DNA of 64,000 nt from RUG100 sp034927505 (lineage in GTDB: Bacteria; Bacillota; Clostridia; Peptostreptococcales; Anaerovoracaceae): the NCBI GenBank assembly GCA_034927505.1, contig JAYFPY010000004.1, positions 1-64,000 of the forward strand, in the 5' to 3' direction. Both the position numbers and the translations under genes were made by a program. The notes below the pieces were generated by a model that was given only the letters and a program-made list of their open reading frames with translations, ran no database searches and was not told where the DNA came from. This document shows, piece by piece, positions 35,282 through 42,880 of the stretch; position 1 is the stretch's first letter, and each line of letters begins with the position of its first letter.

Positions 35282-35839
35282 TCACTTTTTACAAATTATT
35301 TTCACTAAATACTTCGTGCTCCTGTTTCCGTAGGTGTCTTTGGCAAAAATTACCTGCAGCGGACCGCTGCCGCCCTTGCTGTACTCGGTCAATGTCTTTC
35401 CATTTTTTGAATAAGCTGCAATGATATTATTCTTTTCTTTGATTTCTTTCTGTGATGCTGCAGAAGAGTAGCCGTCACCGGCTGTAAAAATAAATGTTTT
35501 ATACTCTTTCACAAGATTCGGATCGGAATCATTCAACAGATCCATCACTGAAACTCCTGTAAATGTACCTTTTTCATCTGCTTTTGAGGAAGATTCAAGG
35601 TCGGCATATACATTTTCGCTTTCCAGTTTCCTGATTTCTTTCATGGTATATTTTTTTATCGTTTTTGTTTTCCCTGCAGAGTTTTCGCCAGACACAGTCA
35701 GCACATTTTTCCCACCGCCGATACTGCTGCTGTTGTTGGTCATATTAACAGCAGCGGTAATAATGATCACCGCTGTCAGCACTGCAAAAAATATGATGAC
35801 GGCTTTATTCCCCAGTTTCAGTTTTCTTCTCTTTTCCAC
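35282..35839 (-). CDS. Membrane-anchored single-domain pseudo-molybdopterin-like protein
   Basis: A 185-residue protein with a short basic cytoplasmic start, one TM helix (about 13-33) and a single external copy of the recurrent domain. YTMKEIRKLESENVYADL, FTGVSVMDLLNDSD, FIFTAGDGYSSAAS, NNIIAAYSKNGKTL, GGSGPLQVIFAKDTYGN and TKYLVKIICKK follow the order of strands in the sulfite-oxidase (Oxidored_molyb) core. No Cys lies where the molybdenum ligand would be. The start is GTG, with AGGATACA ahead, and overlaps the S-component gene by 35 nt, implying tight coupling. Confidence 0.78.
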   Translation of the reverse strand: MEKRRKLKLGNKAVIIFFAVLTAVIIITAAVNMTNNSSSIGGGKNVLTVSGENSAGKTKTIKKYTMKEIRKLESENVYADLESSSKADEKGTFTGVSVMDLLNDSDPNLVKEYKTFIFTAGDGYSSAASQKEIKEKNNIIAAYSKNGKTLTEYSKGGSGPLQVIFAKDTYGNRSTKYLVKIICKK

Positions 35840-36401
35840 TGTATCCTGCAGCCCTCCTTTTTATCAAATGATACTTGTCCATTACCTTCAGCAATTCCCA
35901 TGCAATGAGTCCGCCTGCTCCACCCGAAAGAAGAGCTACAGCTAAAATCAATACCAGATACACGCCCGGTGCCTGAAAAAATACAATATTTACGCAGGCA
36001 GTACCTGTCACATTTGCAACTGCCCCGGCCAGTACTGCACAGCCGCGACAGCATACTCTATGGCCTGTGATCAGCAATGCCAGATCCATAGCGATACCCG
36101 GTGCAATATAAGTAAACAGACTCATGATACCATGCGAACCAACTACGCCTGTGATCAAAACCAGTATGGCCTGCACGATCGATATGATCGTTGCCGTACC
36201 CGGCTTCTTGACGATGCCATATCCTATTACTAGCCACATCATATAAAGACCGCCTGCCAATGCTCCGCTGGGGATCATCAACGGTCCGGTCACCAGATGC
36301 GCAAGAGGCACCACTGCCGGTTTTATTGCTATCCCGACCGCCGCCATGATCGCCATTACAACCAGATCATATACTGAAAATTTTTGCAGGACTTTGCTCA
36401 T
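35805..36401 (-). CDS. ECF transporter S component (substrate-binding membrane protein)
   Basis: A 198-residue, six-helix membrane protein. Helix 1 has the small-residue AxxxA motif (AIMAAVGIA) that S components use to dock on EcfT. The arrangement, GPLMIPSGALAGGLYMMW and YIAPGIAMDLALLITG, is similar to YkoE-type (thiamine precursor) S components, but the similarity is too low to name a substrate. It is flanked on both sides by pseudo-molybdopterin-like proteins with overlapping ends (ATGA upstream), so it probably receives its ligand from them. The cargo is unknown. Confidence 0.82.
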   Translation of the reverse strand: MSKVLQKFSVYDLVVMAIMAAVGIAIKPAVVPLAHLVTGPLMIPSGALAGGLYMMWLVIGYGIVKKPGTATIISIVQAILVLITGVVGSHGIMSLFTYIAPGIAMDLALLITGHRVCCRGCAVLAGAVANVTGTACVNIVFFQAPGVYLVLILAVALLSGGAGGLIAWELLKVMDKYHLIKRRAAGYSGKEKKTETGE

Positions 36402-36997
36402 TTATTTATTACCTCTATTTTTTCGACATATCCGGCCCAGCCCTGCATGTTATAATCTTTTGTTTCTCTGCTGTCGTATTTTTCCTGCCCGTACACCAGC
36501 CGTAGCGGTGTTCCGTCATTTGGATCAAAATCTTTATTGTTTCCCAGCTTTGTACCTTTTTTTACTATAGCTATCATTGGAGATACCTTTTCGCCCTTTG
36601 ATGCTGTGCTGTCTTTGAAATAATATAGATCATACAGTTTTTCGACCTCATACTCTCTGGTATATCCATCGCTGCATGAGATTTTTACAGTTTCATATTT
36701 TTTGAATCCGGCATCCTCCAGCAGCTTTTTCAGGTCTACACCCGTATATGTTTCCACTGCTCTGTCATTTCCGGTTTTCTTGTTACGGCCGCTGTATATG
36801 ACTTTTTCAGTTCCGACTTTTTTCAAAGTATCGGTGGAGTAATATGCTCCCGTATCTGACCCTTCCTCGGTCACCGTCAACACCGTATCTGAACTTTTTT
36901 CTATGCTTCCGACATTCGGTTCGCCCTGGCTGCTGCCGCACGATGCCATAGTGAATACGATCACAAGACATATTATAACTGCAAATATTTTTTTCAT
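36398..36997 (-). CDS. Lipoprotein with one pseudo-molybdopterin-like domain
   Basis: A 199-residue lipoprotein (lipobox MASC). The mature part is one clear copy of the recurrent domain: YTGVDLKKLLEDAGF, VKISCSDGYTREYEVEKL, SPMIAIVKKGTKLG, GTPLRLVYGQEKYD and WAGYVEKIEVINK. This order matches the sulfite-oxidase-fold core (Gv-L-LL-ag; dGY; pila; G-pLRLv; wv-kI). The Cys at about 105 (ISCSDGY) is on the strand before DGY and is not the usual Mo ligand position. The role is unknown; it probably binds a ligand for the adjacent S component, whose start overlaps its stop. Confidence 0.8.
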   Translation of the reverse strand: MKKIFAVIICLVIVFTMASCGSSQGEPNVGSIEKSSDTVLTVTEEGSDTGAYYSTDTLKKVGTEKVIYSGRNKKTGNDRAVETYTGVDLKKLLEDAGFKKYETVKISCSDGYTREYEVEKLYDLYYFKDSTASKGEKVSPMIAIVKKGTKLGNNKDFDPNDGTPLRLVYGQEKYDSRETKDYNMQGWAGYVEKIEVINK

Positions 36998-37009
36998 TTT
37001 TCCTCCCGT

Positions 37010-39088
37010 TTACTTGCTTACACTTATTTCTTTGACATTCTTTACCCATCCGGATACCTGATTTTCCACTATCAGTCGCAGAGGGCCGAAACCGTTGCTC
37101 CCGTTGTATCCTTCAGATTTCTTTGTCGGCACCAGAGGAACTCCGTCTATACTGTAAGCTAAAATAATGTCCCTATGCTGACCTTCCTGATATCTGCTGT
37201 CTATTCCATTCCAGACATCATCGACCGGTATTTCTTTTTTATATCCATCCTGTCCGATCACAGTGATCCCTGCAGGTGTCTTTATTCCCTTTTTCAGATT
37301 TTTAGTGATCAACTTTTTCAAGACTGCCCCTTGATATCCATTGCTTCCTGCCGATGCGGCAAAAGACTGTCTAACGGTATTTTTACCGGTCAATGCTTCG
37401 ATTTCACTAAGTTTGTATGTTTTGCCTTCCACTGCAGATCCGCTTATTTTCAATTTCGTATCAAGGTACTTTCTGTAGTCTCCCTTGCTGTGAGTCCATT
37501 GTCCTTTATGTATGCCTACGTTCATGCTGTCCAGCTCATTTAGTTTGACAACTCCTGCCAGACATACAGAACCTTCTTTATCGGAAAGTGCTTTTCCGTT
37601 TTTACGTGTAGCAATTATGTAATTTCCATCTTTCAACGAGTTTAGTTTCAATTTTATTGTTTCATTATCATTTTCAAATGTTACTGAATATGCATCCACC
37701 GTCATGCCTGCATCCTGCAGCAGGTCGTAAACAGCGACTCCTGTATAGCCCTTTACAGTCTTTGTAATCTCCGGCATATTTTCCAATTCAGCCACGGAGT
37801 AAGTTATGCTGGTTTGTATCCCTTTGCCCTTTATTGTTATCGTTTTCTCTGCATTGGGATTGTCGCTGAGTTTTTTCCCTGCATAGATATCGATAGAAAT
37901 GCATTCCTTCTTTGTTGTTCCTTTTTTTATATCCTTTTTAGCAGGCAGTATAGCGTATATCCTGTCCTTCTCAGTAGGCTCTCCATCTATACTGTAAGCC
38001 AGGGCCGGCATCGTGCCCGTAATGGTTTTGCCGCTTTTTTTCGTAGTATAATCTTCACTGTCGCCCGACAGATTTCTCAGGTATTCCATGTCTATGGTCT
38101 CGCTGCTGCCGTCAGCAAAAGAAAATTTTACTTTTCCTTCCTGTGCGGCCAGATCTGCTTTCTCTTTGATATATCCCCACAGGTATGCACCTTCATAAAA
38201 GTTTTTTTCACCATAGTAATTCCTGATGCAGTTTCCCGTTTTTTTGGCAGCATACTTTTCTACATCTGCTATGGTACACCATGAACTGCTGAGTCTTTTG
38301 TTATTTGCATCTTTATCATAGACACTGATTTTTACAGTCTTTTCTTCAGATGCTTTTTTGCTGTGCTGTGTATAATTCTTTTTTTTGCCGACGATTATTT
38401 TGCTTACCCATTTGACATTGTCCGGTGCATTATACTGCTGTGGATCTGTCTGCCCTATTGTAAGTCTGACCGGCCCGCCGATATTGTCTGCATCTTTGAC
38501 ATATCCATCTTTTTCCGTCATTTTCTTGCCGATTTTCTGACTGCCTGTCGGGCCGACCAGCGGCACATTGTCGCTTCCAAAGGACAATAAAACCGGGACT
38601 CTTTTCCCTCTTGTTTTTTTTGCATCCATAGTGCTGTAATAATTGTACTTGTTTTTTTTGATTTCGCTGATCAAAATAGTTTTGGAATATCCATCTGTAG
38701 ATACGATCGTAACAGGAGTATTTTTATCCAGATTTTTACTCATTCCCTGATCTACAAGAAATTCATACAATCTTGCTCCTGTAAAAGTTCTCTTTGAAAA
38801 AACTCCGCCGCTGGTCAAAAGGCTGTACTTTCCCGAGTATCCAATGTCGCTGTTTTCATATGCGGTTTCCTCAATATCTTTTACTGAACATATTTTTTCT
38901 TTGCCCATTCCTGTACCTGTAACAGTCACACTGCTGTACAGGTAATTCCCTGTTCCGTATTTCGACCCCTCGTCATCTGCATGATCTGTATGTGCCGCCT
39001 TTTTGTTCATGCATCCGCACATGCAGAGCAGCATTATTATCAGTACAGTGATGACCGCAATGGCTGCCGCTTTCCTTTGTGTTTTCAT
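37010..39088 (-). CDS. Lipoprotein with about four tandem pseudo-molybdopterin-like domains
   Basis: A 692-residue lipoprotein (signal ending LLCMCGC). Four units are seen: unit 1 (about 45-240) with FTGARLYEFLVDQGM, VTIVSTDGYSKTI, GGPVRLTIGQTDPQ and VKWVSKIIVGK; unit 2 (about 245-415) with YEGAYLWGYIKEKA and FSFADGSSETIDM; unit 3 (about 415-545) with YTGVAVYDLLQDAGM and YIIATRKNGKAL; unit 4 (about 545-692) with YQGAVLKKLITKNL, ITVIGQDGYKKEI, DIILAYSIDGVPL, GPLRLIVENQ and VKNVKEISVSK. The tandem array argues for multivalent ligand binding or a spacer. It is the first gene after the regulator gene, 14 nt downstream. Confidence 0.8.
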   Translation of the reverse strand: MKTQRKAAAIAVITVLIIMLLCMCGCMNKKAAHTDHADDEGSKYGTGNYLYSSVTVTGTGMGKEKICSVKDIEETAYENSDIGYSGKYSLLTSGGVFSKRTFTGARLYEFLVDQGMSKNLDKNTPVTIVSTDGYSKTILISEIKKNKYNYYSTMDAKKTRGKRVPVLLSFGSDNVPLVGPTGSQKIGKKMTEKDGYVKDADNIGGPVRLTIGQTDPQQYNAPDNVKWVSKIIVGKKKNYTQHSKKASEEKTVKISVYDKDANNKRLSSSWCTIADVEKYAAKKTGNCIRNYYGEKNFYEGAYLWGYIKEKADLAAQEGKVKFSFADGSSETIDMEYLRNLSGDSEDYTTKKSGKTITGTMPALAYSIDGEPTEKDRIYAILPAKKDIKKGTTKKECISIDIYAGKKLSDNPNAEKTITIKGKGIQTSITYSVAELENMPEITKTVKGYTGVAVYDLLQDAGMTVDAYSVTFENDNETIKLKLNSLKDGNYIIATRKNGKALSDKEGSVCLAGVVKLNELDSMNVGIHKGQWTHSKGDYRKYLDTKLKISGSAVEGKTYKLSEIEALTGKNTVRQSFAASAGSNGYQGAVLKKLITKNLKKGIKTPAGITVIGQDGYKKEIPVDDVWNGIDSRYQEGQHRDIILAYSIDGVPLVPTKKSEGYNGSNGFGPLRLIVENQVSGWVKNVKEISVSK

Positions 39089-39102
39089 TTTTCACCCGTG
39101 AT

Positions 39103-39789
39103 TTATTTATTCAGTAGAATATACTTGTCTTTTTTAAAATCCAATATTCCTTCCCGCCTCATTTTGTTGAGTTCATTGGATAAAGCGGATCGGTTCACTG
39201 ACAGATAGTTTGCCAGCTGATTCTGTGTCATCATAATATGAAAACTGCCGCCGCCGTGTTTCTGCGACATTATCCTCAAATATGTCAGGACCCTGTCCCT
39301 CATACCTGCATGTGACAAAACATCTATTTTGTATAATTTTTTAATGCTTTCATTCCCCAGTATATTTATTATGTTGCGCATTATGATGTTGCGGTATGAA
39401 CACGTAAGAAGTCTGTCTCCGTTTATGGCCAAAATGACCGCTTCTTCAGAAGCTGCCACAAAGGTCACCGGCGAGATCTTGCTTTCAGTTGAAACATTGT
39501 CCAAACTTATGATTTCACCCTGTTCATGCATATCCACAAGATGTATTTCACCTTCCATATGGAATTTCTCACTCCGTATACTGCCGTTGATCACTATTCC
39601 TATATCGGTTTCTTCTTCACCTTCATGAATAATGATCGCATCTCTTTTATATTCTTCAAATGTAGGTGCGAGCTCATCACAAAGAATGCTGCACTCCGCT
39701 TCAGTAAGACCTTTGAACAGCGGTGCCTGCCTCAAATATCTTATTAAAGATTTTTTACTAATTTCTTTTTCCATAACGTAATGAATCAT
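39103..39789 (-). CDS. Crp/Fnr-family transcriptional regulator
   Basis: A 228-residue regulator with an N-terminal cyclic-nucleotide-binding-type barrel (about 20-125) and a C-terminal winged helix with MTQNQLANYLSVNRSALSNELNKM as recognition region. The FNR-type four-Cys cluster is missing (only two Cys in the N-terminal region), and the phosphate-binding cassette of CRP (RPGAxxGE..R..) is not clear, so the effector is unknown. The start at 39789 follows AAGGAG; a TTG one codon earlier is too near. A matching palindrome and promoter lie just upstream, suggesting autoregulation. Confidence 0.88.
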   Translation of the reverse strand: MIHYVMEKEISKKSLIRYLRQAPLFKGLTEAECSILCDELAPTFEEYKRDAIIIHEGEEETDIGIVINGSIRSEKFHMEGEIHLVDMHEQGEIISLDNVSTESKISPVTFVAASEEAVILAINGDRLLTCSYRNIIMRNIINILGNESIKKLYKIDVLSHAGMRDRVLTYLRIMSQKHGGGSFHIMMTQNQLANYLSVNRSALSNELNKMRREGILDFKKDKYILLNK

Positions 39790-39807
39790 CAAACTCCTTA
39801 ATGCTTC

Positions 39808-39851
39808 ATTATACCTCAGTTTCTCGGGAACGAATGTTGTTTGAACAATAT
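39808..39851 (-). promoter_or_regulatory. Promoter of the regulator operon with a Crp-type palindrome
   Basis: TATAAT lies at 39813-39808 (coding strand). The palindrome ATATTGTTCAAACAACAT (39851-39834) ends exactly 20 nt upstream, which puts its centre at about -41.5 from the expected start, the class II position for Crp/Fnr activators. No -35 box is present. The same arrangement occurs before the giant surface protein gene (47136-47179). The regulator encoded here is the obvious candidate; this is inferred. Confidence 0.6.
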
Positions 39852-39864
39852 TTTTGACAATAGT

Positions 39865-40353
39865 TTACTTTTTGAACTGTATTTTTACGATCATTTTAGT
39901 CCAATCACTGGATTTTCCGTCCGGTATCAGCAGCCTAAGCGGTTTTTCAGAATCATTCAGCGCTTTTTCCCCATTGGCAACCGACAGTATTATCGAATCA
40001 TGATTTGTTAAATAACTATTGTCCAAAACCGTTGTATACCCGTCTGAAGCAATGAAAATGATTTCGTCATAGTCGGTCTGTCCATGGCCATATTGTTCCA
40101 GAAAGGTATCCAGTGTGGGTCCGACAGCCGTAACAGTTTTTTTCGTGGATTCCACTTCCCCCGAAGCTTTTGTACATTTCAGGTCCGCAAGTTGATCCGG
40201 AGTGATTTTAAAAGCTTTGTCTTTTATCCCCGTTATCTGTATCTCTGTTTTGCCGTAGTCGGAAATATCAGCTGTGACCTCTGCACTGCAGCCTGCTGCA
40301 ATACAGGACAAGATCATGATAAGGATCAGCAATACCGCTTTTTGTTTTCTCAT
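39865..40353 (-). CDS. Small lipoprotein with one pseudo-molybdopterin-like domain
   Basis: A 162-residue lipoprotein (signal ending IAAGC). The mature part is one copy of the recurrent domain: FKITPDQLADLKCTKASG, VGPTLDTFLEQYGHG, IIFIASDGYTTVLDN, SIILSVANGEKAL, EKPLRLLIPDGKSS and WTKMIVKIQFKK. The start overlaps the stop of the DUF2149 gene (ATGA), tying it to the ExbB-like motor. It is the last gene before the regulator promoter. Confidence 0.8.
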   Translation of the reverse strand: MRKQKAVLLILIMILSCIAAGCSAEVTADISDYGKTEIQITGIKDKAFKITPDQLADLKCTKASGEVESTKKTVTAVGPTLDTFLEQYGHGQTDYDEIIFIASDGYTTVLDNSYLTNHDSIILSVANGEKALNDSEKPLRLLIPDGKSSDWTKMIVKIQFKK

Positions 40354-40670
40354 TTGTTTTTCCCTTCGACTTTCACGTAGTATTTGCCGGTATCCGGATC
40401 CTGATATACAACTCCTTTTTCCTGAAGGCCGCTGTTGTTTTCTACTTCTTCTACCTGTTTGTCGTTCAGGTTTTCTGCATTATTGAGTTCTTCAACGTTC
40501 TGTACAGATGTTACGTCAACGTTCCAATGCATTATCAGCGCCAGCATTATACCTACCGCCAAAATAAGCATGGCATCTACCAGATTTGATACTCCATCCA
40601 TCGGATTTACATCTTCCTGGCTTTTTCTGGATGCGGTCGACAATCTTCCGCTGCCAAATCGTCTAAGCAT
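40350..40670 (-). CDS. DUF2149 protein, ExbD-like partner of the ExbB homologue
   Basis: A 106-residue protein: short N-terminal cytoplasmic segment, one TM helix (about 29-48) and a small external C-terminal domain. The helix reads NLVDAMLILAVGIMLALI; D32 lies where ExbD/TolR carry the essential Asp (D25 in E. coli ExbD) that takes part in proton flow. The C-terminus (GVVYQDPDTGKYYVKVEG) is the DUF2149 hallmark. DUF2149 genes commonly neighbour ExbB-like genes in methanogens and some Clostridia. The start at 40670 follows GGAGGAGAAAG and overlaps the ExbB-like gene by 8 nt. Confidence 0.85.
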   Translation of the reverse strand: MLRRFGSGRLSTASRKSQEDVNPMDGVSNLVDAMLILAVGIMLALIMHWNVDVTSVQNVEELNNAENLNDKQVEEVENNSGLQEKGVVYQDPDTGKYYVKVEGKNK

Positions 40671-41304
40671 CTTTCTCCTCCCGGTTTTCTTCTTCAAGTA
40701 CGCATTCCATCAAGGTCTCAAGCACTGACATATAATTACTGTACCAGGTTTTTCTGATCGATGAAATCAGCAGTGCTATAGCTGCTGCTGCGAGACCTGC
40801 GATCGTTGTATCAAATGCCGTCAGCAGTGACTGCGACAATGTATTCGTATCACCCTGTCCCAGCGCAATGATCCCCGGCCCGAGCGGGATCAATGTACCT
40901 AAAAGACCCAGCATCGGTCCTATTTTAGCAATAAAATCTGTTACCTTGACACGTCTGTCATATATGGCCTGCTCTTCGCTCAAAAGCCTTATTGCCAGAC
41001 TCTCCCGCATTGTACTGCTCAAATTACTATGCCTTGTCAATTCCAGCAGTGCAGCCTTTTGTCGTTTCAACAGGTTTCCTTCTTTGATCGTTTGGTTTAT
41101 TTCTTTTGACTCATCTCTGATGTCATCCACCATATGCGGCATGTCAGCCTTCAAATATCTCCTTTCGGTAAATACCTCCGCTATGATCGTTCCTATCAGC
41201 ACCACTGTTGCTGCCAGTAAAATTATCAACAATATTATTACCGGCCATCTCAGTCCTTCCGAGACACTTCTCAATACATCACTAAAACTACTTAATGAAA
41301 ACAT
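40663..41304 (-). CDS. MotA/TolQ/ExbB proton channel family protein
   Basis: A 213-residue membrane protein with the TolQ/ExbB layout: one TM helix near the start (about 20-43), a cytoplasmic loop, then two helices. The conserved block is IGPMLGLLGTLIPLGPGIIALG followed by LLTAFDTTIAGLAAAAIALLIS, the channel-forming segment of this family. With the DUF2149 partner it makes an ion-driven motor. In ExbBD and TolQR the work is done on an outer membrane; no such membrane is expected here, so it must act on the surface proteins or on something else. Confidence 0.9.
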   Translation of the reverse strand: MFSLSSFSDVLRSVSEGLRWPVIILLIILLAATVVLIGTIIAEVFTERRYLKADMPHMVDDIRDESKEINQTIKEGNLLKRQKAALLELTRHSNLSSTMRESLAIRLLSEEQAIYDRRVKVTDFIAKIGPMLGLLGTLIPLGPGIIALGQGDTNTLSQSLLTAFDTTIAGLAAAAIALLISSIRKTWYSNYMSVLETLMECVLEEENREEKDA

Positions 41305-41314
41305 TCTTTTTTTA

Positions 41315-42793
41315 TCATCCTTTCCGTTTTAAAATAATATCTGCAATACTTCTCTTTCCCGCAGAACGTCTGAAAAACAATATTTCTCCAATTACTCCGC
41401 CGCCCAGCAGCAGTCCGGCGGCAGCGGCAGTCAACCCGTTCAGTCCTGATTCGGATGAAAAATCCACAGAAGCATTTTCCGGATCGAATTCTACCCATTG
41501 GTTTCCTGTTGAGTTCTTACTGTCATTGCTTTCGAAAGCTTTGTTCTCAGCCTGAGCAATTGCATTCGATGTCTTTTTATCTGCGATCTTCAACCCTCTG
41601 TTTTGATTTTGATTTCCGTTATCACCTTTCTGATCATTGCTGCCATCGCCCTTCTTCTTATTGCCAGTTCCATTGTTCCCTTTTTTATCATCGTCATTAT
41701 TTCCTGTGCCGCCTCCTCCATTTCCGGGATCTTTCTTGTTGTCAGAGTCGTCTGACCCTATCCCTGTCATCCCGGCCTGTGAAGACGCTGTTGTCTGTCC
41801 GCTGTATTCCTTTCGAGTATATGAAAACTGCATAGAAGTATCTCCTTTTCCGACGATTTCCACCTGACACTTTCCATCCTTCAGCATGGATCCTTCAGCC
41901 AGTCCGGTAACACTGACAATACTATTGTCGTATCCTGATACCTTGATATTTGAAAGCACCTGCTTTTTCAAAGCTGCCAGTGATTCTTTCGATAAATAGC
42001 TATAGGACTCAGGCAATGATACTGTACATGTCAGCTGATACTTGCTGCCTTTTTTATCCTTGCTGCCCGAGATCAATTTTTTTTCGATTTTGAGACCGGG
42101 ACTGCCCTTGAGTTGCACTTCCATCTCGTATACCCATTTTCCGCTGCTTTGTACATTTTCACTGCCATCGTCAGTTTGACCATATATCAGTCGATATTGA
42201 AAATCTTTTGGCAGATCTCCCGTGCTGTACTGCTTGTAGCTGCCTCCCTGGTTTATCCGCAGTGCTTCGTCTCTGCTGAATTCAGTACATGCTATTGCAA
42301 GGATAGTAGGAACGGATTCTGCACCCGCTCCGTATTTGGAAAAGCTGAAATCAGAGATCTGACCGTTGGACGGCATCTCTCTTGCCTGGTTTGGCAAATA
42401 GTATCTGCTTTTCAAAAGATCGTTGGCCGAAAAAGTCGTAGTGGATTCCCCGTAGTTGTCCGATGTTTTCATATGCAGATAGTTGACAGATCCCAGATCG
42501 ATGTTGCAGTCGTTTATCAGGTTTTCCAGACTGGGCCCCCATCCGTAGCAAACGCGTGCAAAATGCCCGCTGTCTATCCCTGAATATGTGTATATTTCTG
42601 TACCGGCCAAATTTTTCATATCGGTCTCGGTGTAATTTCCAACTTCGTAATACGGGCCTCCATAGAATCCTGCACTTATTTTTAGATTTCCTGCCTCCGC
42701 CTTCTGCGGTATCAACAGGCATGTCAAAATGAACATTAAAATAACTGCAGCGGCAATCGTTCTTTTTCTTTTTTGATGATTGTTTCTAACCAT
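41315..42793 (-). CDS. Surface protein with N-terminal pseudo-molybdopterin-like domain and C-terminal membrane anchor
   Basis: A 492-residue exported protein. A signal peptide ends near PQKAEAG. The N-terminal domain (about 40-215) has YGWGPSLENLINDCNI, LHMKTSDNYGES, VPTILAIACTEFS and DFQYRLIYGQTDDG, then GKWVYEMEVQLKG, the motif order of the recurrent domain. A beta-rich domain (about 220-330) and a low-complexity Asp/Gly/Asn/Lys linker (about 340-410) follow. A C-terminal TM helix (about 455-475) with a basic tail anchors it. It is 10 nt upstream of the ExbB-like gene, so it may be the motor's target. The start at 42793 is chosen because the longer frame begins inside a terminator hairpin. 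Confidence 0.75.
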   Translation of the reverse strand: MVRNNHQKRKRTIAAAVILMFILTCLLIPQKAEAGNLKISAGFYGGPYYEVGNYTETDMKNLAGTEIYTYSGIDSGHFARVCYGWGPSLENLINDCNIDLGSVNYLHMKTSDNYGESTTTFSANDLLKSRYYLPNQAREMPSNGQISDFSFSKYGAGAESVPTILAIACTEFSRDEALRINQGGSYKQYSTGDLPKDFQYRLIYGQTDDGSENVQSSGKWVYEMEVQLKGSPGLKIEKKLISGSKDKKGSKYQLTCTVSLPESYSYLSKESLAALKKQVLSNIKVSGYDNSIVSVTGLAEGSMLKDGKCQVEIVGKGDTSMQFSYTRKEYSGQTTASSQAGMTGIGSDDSDNKKDPGNGGGGTGNNDDDKKGNNGTGNKKKGDGSNDQKGDNGNQNQNRGLKIADKKTSNAIAQAENKAFESNDSKNSTGNQWVEFDPENASVDFSSESGLNGLTAAAAGLLLGGGVIGEILFFRRSAGKRSIADIILKRKG

Positions 42794-42822
42794 TTGTTCT
42801 TTCTGTTCATAAAACCCATAAA

Positions 42823-42849
42823 GGGGCTGCCTCATTGTGAGTCAGCCCC
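42823..42849 (-). terminator. Hairpin downstream of the giant surface protein gene
   Basis: GGGGCTG (42823-42829) pairs with CAGCCCC (42843-42849) with further pairing of the loop edges, and TTTATGG follows on the minus strand. It probably terminates part of the transcript after the giant protein, lowering expression of the downstream genes. Confidence 0.6.
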
Positions 42850-42880
42850 AAATGGATCATTGGGTTTGATTTTGTATAGT

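Noticed and set aside
39103..39789. Reading the Crp/Fnr-family regulator as an oxygen-sensing FNR
   Set aside because: The N-terminal region has only two Cys and lacks the four-Cys arrangement needed for the iron-sulfur cluster.
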